Origin: Irpex lacteus
Lineage: Eukaryota > Basidiomycota > Agaricomycetes > Polyporales > Irpicaceae
Assembly (NCBI GenBank): GCA_001986395.2
Contig: MQVO02000278.1
Location: forward strand, 1 to 11,938
Length of the DNA: 11,938 nt
Reading direction: 5' to 3'
A program made the translations under genes and the position numbers. Below the pieces are notes generated by a model. That model had not been told where the DNA came from and did no database searches. It worked only from the letters and a program-made list of their open reading frames with translations. The first letter of the stretch is position 1, and every line of letters begins with the position of its first letter. Below, one piece after another: positions 1 to 8,400 of the stretch.

Positions 1-3000
1 GCCGCGAGACGTGCCTTCGTGCTCACAGTCTGCTGATTGTTATTCCTCCTCACGACATCGTGAATCTTGCGCTTGACCGACTCTTCGACAAAGTCGACCA
101 CTTCGTACGCGTACTGTTGGAGGACAGTGTCGAACATCGCGATGAGCGGGAAGGTGTTCGTATTGACTTTGTAAGACGGGTATCCGGGATAAGCCGCGTA
201 GTTCTTGTATACGTTGAACATCTGAAACAATGCACGATATGTCTGCGGGCCATGTTAGTAGTTGCCAGGGAAAACATGAAACGACCGACAGCCTGCACCG
301 AACGCTATCGGCTTCTGGCACGATTCGACATACGGTCATGCACGTCGAATACGGCCCGCAGCCGATATGCTCGCAAACGTGCTGTCGGGGTATATGCAAA
401 TCGTGGAAGAGCTTACTTCTGCAAAGGGTTTGCCGTAGTGGAATAGGAAGGCGGCGTGCGACGAAGTCATGGGGACCATTGTACCTGGATAGCTCGGCCA
501 CCGATCAACGTCGATGCGGAATGACAGTGGTCCAGTTGTTTGGTTGAACTTGATATTCGGGCCAAGAAACGGAAGTGTGCCCCTCCGAGCGGGGGCTGAC
601 AGAAGGAATGGATCCATGAGAGTTGTGTTCATTACGCGTGCATTTCCTGTCTGGCCAAAATTGGCGACGCGTTCGAACATTGCGGTAGCTTCGACAAGAA
701 AGAAATGCTGCATGTGCAACAGAGTGTAATCGAGTCGGCCTTCAATTTCGGTGCGGGCCATCATCTGTTGATGCAGAAGGGCTGATTGTTCGTACAACAC
801 CTCCAGCGCACTTGCCAAAGGATAGGACGTCCACAAATATAGCGATGGAAACGCCTACGCTCGGCAAATTGTCAGCAACACAAAGAATCGGAAAAGACAT
901 AGGGCAATGTACCTCAGGTCTGAAGATTACGAGATGCTGTTTGAGCACCTGCGATATCTGTGGTTGAAGCCACGCCGCACAAAGAGGGGCCAGGATATTC
1001 GTAAAGATGCCACTATTATGATTTTGTATCGAATGAGCGTGAGAACCAAGACTGAAACGATCATGGAGATGAAACTAACCTTGAGTTACGATACTCGTCG
1101 CTAATGGCCGCTATGTCGATGTGGTACACGTTCTCGAGACGCAAAGACTTGTTAAGATTTGGGGTATTGAGCTTGTATTCAAGACGACTGAACGGACGCT
1201 TCCGTATCTGGAGTGTTTCGCTGACTTTGTCACCCTTTTGCCTTCTCACCGCTGTTGGAAGCGAACATCCTGCCTGCAAACTGAGTTTGCTGTGCGAGCT
1301 GGACATCGTGTGTGTGCACGCGCCAACGGATTCGATGGAGGATGGAGTTATACCCCTGGCAGCTACCACCGATTACTGGACCAAGATCGGGATCGTCTAT
1401 TAGTTCATCGTCGCCGACCTCGCTGTTAATCTTCCGAATGGCCGCCCGGAAGAAGGTGGGATGTTCACTGGATTGATAGTGCCCGACGTGTCCTAGGAAA
1501 GCCTGAGGATACAGGTCCAGTCCTGCAGTCGTGTAGAACTGACTCGGTGCTTCGGCTGCTGCTGGATTGACTGGTTCCGCGCTATTGATTGACGGATCAA
1601 ACAGTGCAGGGAGGGTGGACAGGTTTGAAGAGCATGCCACAGTACTCGTCGCCGTCTACTGGCTGGCCTGTGCGACGGATAACCCTGACGCCACGAGTTG
1701 TATACACGAGATTCTCTGTAGGTGGGTCATTGTCATTGAGGACGGGATAAGTATCGAGGTCGACAGGCTCGCGGCGTTCAGGATCCCAGCTCGTCCAAAA
1801 ACTCCTGTCCTCGATGCCGTCGCCGAATCTCGTCAGGAGTACGATTCATAAAACCACGATGCTCCTGAGCGCTATGAGAGAATGAGCAATCTAGTAAGAA
1901 TCGAAATAGAATGCGGAGCACACGTACTTGAGCTCTGTTGCCAGCGCAACGGAAACAAATCGTATCTTGGTCATGTCACGATCCCCACACCATGCTGTGG
2001 GGTTGTCTGCGCCGGGTCGGAGATGGGAAAAGGACCAATCCTGACCATATGATACAGTGAAGAAGATGGATGTCTTGTCCCTATAGACTCCTGGTAGGAC
2101 GCGGGAGAATGTTCAAACCACTCGTGCCAAGTCCTTTGGATGGCAGTATGCCAAGCACGGGCCTGGTCGTAGTTGAGCTCTAGTGTGACACCATTGCGAT
2201 GATTCTCCCTATGTGACGCGATCGCTGAATTAGTACATGTGCAAAGAACGAGTTGGATGACGAACGGCCGACAGAAATCTGTCCAAGCCGTCGGCGAAAT
2301 GAAAGGATTGGATTGGAATGGAATGCTCGATTCGCCGATACGCGGGTCTCGCGACATCGGTGAAATGCACGGGTGAGTGGTAATGAGAGCGTACATTATG
2401 TTTGTGTTGTTTTTGACTCCCTGGATCGTACTGATGTCTAATGGGTAACGGTCGCCAGAGATGTGTATATCTGCCACGCCGGCGACAGAGAGGGAGTACG
2501 CGAAGAACATGAAGATCATGAAAATGACGTCATTGTCGGCGGTGGCATCCTTCGGACGTCCGCGAACTGGCTGGGTATGCAGCGGAGCGGCGCCTGGAAT
2601 TTCGTGGGCGAGGCCACACCATAGAGCGTCGCACGGATACTTGCCAATCCACATTAGAGAACGCGTTGTTTCGAATCCAAAGTACCCATTTTGGCCGTGA
2701 ATGGACGAGAGGGATTGTGAAGGCAGAGTTTGCAGGTTGAAGCTTGGGCTGGGACGCTCAACAGGGAGTACCGCGTCGAGACCGATGTCGCTGGGGACAA
2801 TCATTAGGGCGTCGACATGTGACTTGATCGACGAGAAAGCAAGTGACGGATCGTTATAGCGGTGTGTGTATCGTTGATCGATAGTTACTTGCTGAGGTTT
2901 CTCCAAGAGGCGGATAGCAGAGGAGCGAGGGATACGTGCCGGAGTGCCCGTTTCATATGTCTGCTGCAGAGTAGACAGGGTGACACGTGTGGGGTTCATA

Positions 3001-3592
3001 GTGCGCATCGTTTCCTGGGCGAAGTCACGGTCCATTAGGGCCTGAGTAATACCGAGACTGACGAGCCGTTGACTCAAAAGGCGCGTCGCTTCGAAGTGGT
3101 GCAACAACCTCTGCCAAATCGATAAGCTCGTCATCTTCATCGAGAGGTACATTTCCGCCGTTGTCATCAATTTCCTCGACATTAGGTTGACGCACACGTC
3201 CACTACAGAGTCAAATAAAAATCCTTGTCAGCTCTGCTGCGAATGCCACGAAGTTTTTCATGGTCACACGTACCTCACGACTGCGCCACGATTCAAATTT
3301 CTTTCCATGTCCAGTTGAGGGAGGGTGCGGTAAACGAGACGAAAAGTCAGTCAGCCAGCAAACAACATGAGACCATCACCTTATGTCCTTGAGGTGGCGG
3401 TTGAATATGGTTGCGCATTTGAATTATCATCGCAAAATGGGGCCGATTACGGAGGATGAAACACGTCGGCAAAGTAACGGTTGCCATGAAATACTCATGG
3501 GCTACAGCGTAGACTTCCACGTTTGTTTGAAAATACTGCTCGGCCCTGGATGTAACGAGATCCACGGCGTTCGGTAAACGGAACCGCACCAT
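1..3592 (-). CDS. Large multi-exon protein of unknown function, 3' end outside window
   Basis: I do not recognise the family. Joined exons give a long continuous protein. The first exon (3592-3380) begins MVRFRLPNAVDLVTSRAEQY. An acidic piece, EIDDNGGNVPLDEDDELIDL, follows near 3174-3115. A long open stretch (about 3060-2395) includes GYFGFETTRSLMWIG, and later exons include YRDKTSIFFTVSYGQDWSF (about 2090-2035), FWTSWDPERREPVDLD (about 1805-1755) and SLYLWTSYPLASALEVLYEQ (from 854). The last visible exon (242-1) has MFNVYKNYAAYPGYPSYKVN and runs off the edge. Well-supported introns are 3301-3379, 2209-2394, 1013-1079, 855-912 and 243-416; the exon 417-854 is exactly 146 codons. The joins near 3100, 2110, 1640 and 1225 change frame and have only weak splice candidates. 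An alternative start is the ATG at 3308, which reads in frame with the acidic exon through a 71-nt intron. No signal peptide, membrane segment or catalytic motif is evident. That a gene is here is fairly sure; its function is unknown. Confidence 0.62.
243..416 (-). other. Intron (174 nt) carrying two degenerate hairpin repeats
   Basis: The donor is GTAAGC at 416 and the acceptor CGCAG ends at 243, with a CTAAC branch site about 13 nt before it. Splicing joins the frame ending KPFAE to TYRALFQMFN without a phase change. An alternative uses two introns (382-416 and 243-333) around a 48-nt exon; it also stays in frame, but would put one hairpin arm in the coding sequence. Confidence 0.6.
281..392. 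repeat. Pair of degenerate 9-17-9 hairpin repeats
   Basis: Copy 1 has arms at 281-289 (ACGACCGAC) and 307-315 (ATCGGCTTC). Copy 2 has arms at 358-366 (GCAGCCGAT) and 384-392 (GTCGGGGTA). Both loops are exactly 17 nt. Only the inner 5-6 bases of each arm match the family, so these are identified by spacing plus core. A third small inverted repeat (ATTCGAC 322-328, GTCGAAT 343-349) lies between them. Confidence 0.5.
855..912 (-). other. Intron (58 nt)
   Basis: The donor is GTACAT and the acceptor GCGTAG, with a GCTGAC branch-like site. It joins HLVIFRPE to AFPSLYLWTSYP in phase 0. It is an ordinary short intron without a hairpin repeat. Confidence 0.75.
1013..1079 (-). other. Intron (67 nt)
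   Basis: The donor is GTTAGT and the acceptor AATAG. It joins ISDEYRNS to GIFTNILAPLCAAWL in phase 2; the 100-nt exon that follows (1012-913) then leads into the next intron in frame. Confidence 0.72.
1829..1927 (-). other. Probable intron, 3' border uncertain
   Basis: The strong donor GTACGT is at 1927, after the frame reading RFVSVALATEL. Ending at 1829 (GACGAG) keeps phase 2 and continues as FGDGIEDRSFWTSWD. A second in-phase acceptor (GACAG) lies 24 nt further on. The better-looking acceptor CATAG at 1872 leads into a frame that soon stops. Confidence 0.5.
2209..2394 (-). other. Intron (186 nt) carrying a hairpin-repeat pair
   Basis: The donor GTACGC is at 2394 and the acceptor CATAG ends at 2209, with a near-consensus TACTAAT branch site about 20 nt before it. 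The splice keeps phase 2, joining VKNNTNIM to ENHRNGVTLELNYDQA. The interior is also open in the same frame by chance, which hides this intron from a simple reading-frame view, but its interior is unlike the flanking protein and contains two hairpin repeats. Confidence 0.55.
2264..2364. repeat. Pair of 9-17-9 hairpin repeats
   Basis: Copy 1 has arms at 2264-2272 (ACGGCCGAC) and 2290-2298 (GTCGGCGAA), loop 17 nt. Copy 2 has arms at 2331-2339 (TTCGCCGAT) and 2356-2364 (ATCGGTGAA), eight of nine bases paired, loop 16 nt. The pair is separated by 32 nt and lies wholly inside the proposed intron. Confidence 0.7.
3175..3273 (-). other. Probable second intron of the left gene
   Basis: The strong donor GTACGT is at 3273. 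Two ends are possible: CTGTAG at 3203, which fits a start at ATG 3308, or CGAG at 3175, which fits the longer model beginning at 3592 and reading FESWRSRE then EIDDNGG. Which is used decides the N-terminus. Confidence 0.5.
3301..3379 (-). other. Probable first intron (79 nt)
   Basis: The donor GTGATG follows QPPPQGHK. CTGACTGAC branch-like sequences lie inside, and the acceptor GAAAG precedes KFESWRSRE. It keeps phase 0. It is not needed if translation starts at 3308 instead. Confidence 0.45.
3439..3473. repeat. Single degenerate hairpin repeat in the putative first exon
   Basis: The left arm GGGGCCGAT (3439-3447) and right arm GTCGGCAAA (3465-3473) are exactly 17 nt apart. The right arm differs from the family by one base; the left keeps only the GCCGAT core. 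It has no partner copy within 150 nt. It either is a chance match or argues that this stretch is not coding. Confidence 0.35.
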
Positions 3593-3890
3593 GGACTGTA
3601 GGAAAACCACGAGATGTTACGCAGTGGAACGGATGAAATACATTGTGAATTACACAAAACGATACTAAAATTTATACAGCGAGCGCAAGAACGATATCGA
3701 AGAAGGGACAGGGAGGGAGAGCAATGTATTGGGAGGATGACCGGAGATGGAGACTTCAACGCGGAGAGGGGAGCGAGGGATCGAGAACGAGAGCGAGAGC
3801 GTGAGAAGCAGCGAATGCGGTGCGACAGAGGAGGATTCGAGAGGCGTTTAAGATTTGGATAGGCGTATAGAAAGGAGACCGGTAGTTCGC
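3593..3890. other. Intergenic region with GA-rich tract
   Basis: It lies between the stop of the long gene (3891) and the start of the left gene (3592). Positions about 3703-3835 are strongly purine-rich on the plus strand, with irregular GAGA/GAGC units near 3765-3810. The part next to 3592 should hold the promoter of the left gene. No open frame here is convincing on either strand. Confidence 0.55.
3669..3676 (-). promoter_or_regulatory. TATA-like box of the left gene
   Basis: TATAAATT on the minus strand, 77 nt upstream of the ATG at 3592. The distance fits a TATA box followed by a short leader. It supports 3592 rather than 3308 as the start, but AT-rich octamers are common. Confidence 0.4.
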
Positions 3891-5461
3891 CTAAAACTGC
3901 TCCTCATCCAGCGGTTTGGAGTCGCTCATCCTCAGATCGTTCCTGTAAGACATCGAGTCAGAAGATCCAAAAGGCGAGGAAAGCATCGCATCGTCGTCCG
4001 GCTCATCCCTGCGACGAGAGTATTTACCTGACTTTCCCTTGGTCTTATTGACGGAGCCTCCTGAAATATCATTGCAGCACACAGTTAGTATTGGTGTAAT
4101 GTATTATCATCAAAATACTACATACGCTTCTTCCTCGTAGCCGTGGCGGTAGTGAGAGGCATCGGGGACGACGAGGAGTGTTGAGCGGGTGACTTCGAGG
4201 ATTTCGATTGCAGACGCGTTATCCGGGGTGAAACTGATTGGACAGATCGGTTCGTTTGTGTTTATTTCGTTACGAGCACGCTATCAGACAAAGTATGATC
4301 ACGTTGGTGCGCTCGATGACGTAACAGGGTTAGGCCGGTTCACTCACTGGATTGCCGCGTGATGGTTGAATCGAACATATGCAAGGTGCAAGATTAGCAT
4401 GATTGGTCTCGTTGCCGTAGCACGAAAACGCCGATATAAAATGACGCATGTTGTCGGGAAATGGTACGAAGGTGCCGGGTACCACCATTGAAGATGCCGG
4501 GTACCACCATTTCGGTGACAGCGAATTCAGCCAATTCGCCGATGACTTATGCGTCAAGCTGGCGGCGAAACGAACGCTTGGAAGAAAAGATATGAAGTGA
4601 TCTCGCACCTTCTGTCCTTTGCTTCTTCACCTTGACATCTTTCGACAAGGTCGATGGACTCGACAGAGCGCTCGAACTCGACTCACCGGACGACGATGAA
4701 TTACCCCTCGTCTTCATCCGCTGCATCTCGGATGGAGGAATCTGGCGACGTGGTCCCTAGTCCCGCAGGATCTGATGGAGTTGGCGAGGCGAAAAGGCGG
4801 GTGACTCGTGATCAGTGGTTGGATTAGGCTGCACCATATCCACGTCCTCATCGTTATCGAGCACACCACCGACGAGCGGCGAGCCCGCGTCAGCCCTCGA
4901 TTCGGCCGCGACTTGTGAGCTACCTCCTGCGCCGGACGACATGTGTTCACGCTGCATCGACGCTTCAACCGCGGCAACGTCACGGCTTCGTCGAATTGCT
5001 TCAGCCATCTCCTCGGAGTCAATCTCGTCCATGGCGACATCAACATCAGCGGAAACGAAGGAATCTGGGAAGGGATCCCCGTGGATGGCGAGCGACGTGA
5101 TATTGAGGGCTGAGGCAAGACTGTCAGAATGGGTGTGAGATGTGGTACCCTGATCGACACTGTCATCTTGCATGCTCTCGGAGTCGAGGGATGGATGAGT
5201 TGAAGCGAGTGGGGACAGCGGCGGAACATCATTGCGGACTCGTGAGGTTGACGACGAAATTGAGGCCTGTGTCACTGTATCACCGCGATGACGTTTCAAG
5301 GCCTTCTCCTCGGCCTCGTCACGACCATCGTCACCTCGCTGAGGAGAGTGGGACGATCGGTCGCTTGCAACTGACTCAGCGTGGCTTCTCTTTCGCCTTG
5401 ATGAGGTGCACATCCGCTGCGGGTTCGCCTTCTCCTTGACGTTCAATCGCACTCGCGGCAT
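3891..5461 (-). CDS. Ser-rich C-terminal part of the long gene, or a separate 350-aa gene
   Basis: Four exons (5461-4835, 4756-4609, 4233-4126, 4060-3891) total 1,053 nt, an exact 350 codons plus stop, with consistent phases. The protein starts MPRVRLNVKEKANPQRMCTS, is basic and Ser-rich with RRKRSH near residue 22, has an acidic centre and ends SDSKPLDEEQF. Residues about 146-161 (DEIDSEEMAEAIRRSRD) look like a ubiquitin-interacting motif. An in-frame TAG at 4757-4759 falls at the very end of the proposed 78-nt intron 4757-4834. Upstream, the reading frame of the long gene reaches stops at 5492-5494 and about 5480. A 69-nt GTGTGG...CTAAG intron (about 5480-5550) removes both in phase and joins KKGKKAAAE to QEERQMPRVRLN. 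I therefore favour one gene; a separate gene starting only 30 nt after another stop would be unusual. Function unknown. Confidence 0.6.
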
Positions 5462-8400
5462 TTGCCTTTCTTCTTGGGCTTAGGTCGGGGTTTAGGCCCT
5501 TTCCGATGCCGCTTGGCCCGTCATGTCGTTGCTCTCATCGTCCACACCTTCTGCTGCGGCCTTCTTGCCCTTCTTGTTGGGTTTAGGAGGCACAAATGGT
5601 GTCCCTTCGAATGGGGCGCTGGAGGAGCTGCAGATGATGGTGGCTGTGTACCTGCTGTAAGGATGAGACACTCAGAATCAAACGAACGGATTTATATGAC
5701 ACGCTCTCTTACCCTGCTCCGTGGTCGCCGTGGGGGATGGATGGCTTCCGTCGTTTCAGTCTTGATTCGCCCAGCGACCCGCGCTTGTCGATACTGTTCA
5801 CCCATGAACGCGAACGGGAGTGCGCCAGTGACGGGACACGGGTCCTGAACACGACGAGGGAGTAATCGCTCATCAAAGGCGACAGACTTCAGCTGGAAAA
5901 CGTCCGAGCGCAGATGTGGGTATTTCGCCAAGATGGCGTCGTGATCGGCTTTCTTCTCCTTCTGTGGGGCCAACGCCCTTGACTACCTGCTTTTGAAACA
6001 TGAAGACCGTCTGCTCGATGACGTTGCTTGCAGCCTAACATTCACCAAATCACCAAATCAGTTATTGCCAAGCATCTGGAAGACTTGTCTCCTACCGCAT
6101 GCAGCGCGCGAACTGCAGTCTTCACTTCCAGCGTAGTCACAGCAGAATCGGAAGCCGAGGAAGGAAGGATGTTGAACGAAAGGGGGAGAGTCGTGACGAT
6201 AGACGATGAAACACGGGTAAGCAGCCGATCCAACTCTTCGTGTGCACGTTGACGATATTTCGTGCATTCGATCTCGAGATCAGCAAGCCGGTGTGTCGGT
6301 TTCCGGCATTTCAAACGAACTTTTTCTTGTTGCGAAAGCCGTCGGGCCAAGGAAACGAGCTAGTCGTGGGCAAGAGGAATGGCTTGAGTGCGTCCTCCAA
6401 AGAGCTTCTGAGATATCCACCAGAGTCGCTAGCGATGAACCCCCTCGCGATAGTTCTGGACAACCGTGGTCTCCATAATCGCGCAAGACACCCAGTACTT
6501 GATTAGGTCGCCGAACCCGTGGCTCAGAACATCGTGCCAGAAAAGCGGCGTACGGATGATGAGGTGCAAGAAGGGATCGTGCTCGTGCGGGATGAGAGTG
6601 CTGTCTCCGGTCAGCGTTGCTACTTTGAGACACGCGTTGAGCATATTCTTCGCCGAAGTAGCATTAGCGTATTGAGACGTCAGCGGAGTATTCGAGGATG
6701 TCGAGAACAGGGGCGAAGAGCGCAAGGTTCGTCGTATTGCGCCCCCACTTCGGCTGGAAGTATTGCTTCGAGTCCTTGGCGGACTCGGCGAGGGCTGCGG
6801 CACTCTTCGTGACAGGCTTCTTCCTGCGCCCCGCCTGCTTCTCGGTTTTTCTGCGCTCCTTCTCCATTACCTCCATCCGCGCGTTCTCCTCCAGACCCTT
6901 AATCCACAGGTCTGCACGATCACCAGGGACAATTGACTCTGGCCCGACCTTCTTCAAAGCGGCGGCCGACTTGGCCTTCTCTTTCTTCTTCTTCGGAGCT
7001 GCCTTCTTCCTACCTTTTCTCCCGGTTGCAGCTGAAGGAGTTTCGGTCGGAGAGGTGGCTTCAACTGGTTCGGGGGCTGCGTCGACGTCGATGACCTCCT
7101 TGCCGTCGAAGTCGACGACATTTCCGGCGAAGGCTATCTTCAGGGCGGAGCGTTTGAGCCAGCGAGCAACTGGCTGGTAAGTGCCACCTGCTCCTGTATT
7201 CCGCTCAATGATGGTGATGTACATCTTCAGCCTGCCCCAGATCTCGTCGAATAGAGCCTCCGTCGCCGCGTCGGACTTGGACATGTTCGAGTCCGGTAGC
7301 GGGATGCTTCAGCGATGAGAACATCATGACCGATGTATCCTTGTACGATAGAGCTCTCGCGCCGTCCATCGAGTATATGGCCAAAGGAGCGAACCACATT
7401 GAGAGCTGGAAGACAATGTGAACGTGAGATTGTACCGATGCCACGGAGCAAAGAGTATCGGCGAATTCGTGAAAACATCGCGTTGTCAATAGTCGATGTT
7501 TCACGAATTGACATACGGGTCAGAGATACCATCCGTTGATTTCGCCGACAGCTATTCACGAATGCCGTCGGCGAAAGTGATGTATGGACTCGAGATGACT
7601 CGTGTCGTACGACATCACGGTTGAAAGCTCAGCAGACTTTTGCCGACAGCAGTCGTGAAGTTCTGTCGGCGAAGTACTCTTTCCGCGACGACGTGCATGA
7701 ATCGCGCCAGTAGCTGCCACTTACCTCGATCACCGCCTCGTCATGTCTGTCGAGCATGGCGTGTGCGGCCGCAATCGAGCTCGCAGTTGGGATAGGCCAG
7801 GCTCCACCGTTCGTCCCAGTCGGCTCAAGAAGAATGGCTGCCCGCATCGCCCGCACCTGCCAGAGCCGCTTTGCGTCAAGATCCGTTCCTCGTCCTGCTT
7901 GCGCAACCATCCTCAGGTAGATCTCGTTCGCGTAATTCCGTCGCGCCTCGAGCAAGTTCTTGGTCATGCAAAGTGCCAACGGAGTTCTCGATATTGCCGA
8001 ACAGAGTGAACCATTTGACGTCCCATTCCTCGATCAGGGCCGAGCTCACGTTCGTGGAAATCAGGGCGAGCATACGACTTTCCCAAGCATTCCTTCTTTA
8101 TCGACTCGATGCGTGCGATCAAAGAATTATAGGTCTCCTCGTTCTCGGGCGTGACACGCCCTGTCTTGTCGACGAGTCTTCGAGAGTCTTGCAGCGCCTT
8201 CTTGAACTCCTTGTCAAGTTATCCTAGCTCCTCCGGCTCCCCCTTCTCAGGCCCTCAAGATCTCGACGAATTGCCCGAACATTTTCAACATCGCACGTGA
8301 GAACAGCTGACACAAGCCGGTTAGCTCGTCATCTACGTATCGCCATGCACGACATTCACTTACGCCACCCCATGCATTCATCATGTTCGTATTGATCCAT

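Larger units (their letters stand above)
4234..4608 (-). other. Intron (375 nt) carrying hairpin repeats and a tandem repeat
   Basis: The donor GTGCGA at 4608 follows KVKKQRTE, and the acceptor AATCAG ends at 4234 before SPRITRLQSKSSK; phase 1 is kept. It is the longest intron of the window, about six times the usual length here. The extra length includes two hairpin repeats, a perfect 7-bp inverted repeat (4521-4527 with 4533-4539) and a 22-bp tandem duplication. Confidence 0.65.

Noticed and set aside
1410..1418. GTCGCCGAC as a half-site of the hairpin family
   Set aside because: No matching right arm at the expected distance, and it lies inside a good coding exon (EVGDDELIDD).
1971..3203. 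A single 410-codon open frame on the minus strand as one complete gene
   Set aside because: Its first part overlaps a better acidic frame with a strong upstream splice site, its middle contains a 186-nt intron with a branch site and hairpin repeats, and its end continues in another frame. It is part of a larger multi-exon gene.
1..3592. KDZ-type or other transposase for the left gene
   Set aside because: Considered because such genes are abundant in mushrooms, but I see no catalytic DDE pattern or cysteine cluster in the spliced protein.
5503..5533. A further hairpin repeat (CCGAT at 5503, GTCGT at 5525, loop 17 nt)
   Set aside because: Only four of five core bases of the right arm match and the outer arms do not pair. 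It lies in a possible intron, which is suggestive, but it is too weak to count.
6650..6658. TTCGCCGAA palindrome as a family member
   Set aside because: No partner arm at 16-18 nt; probably chance.
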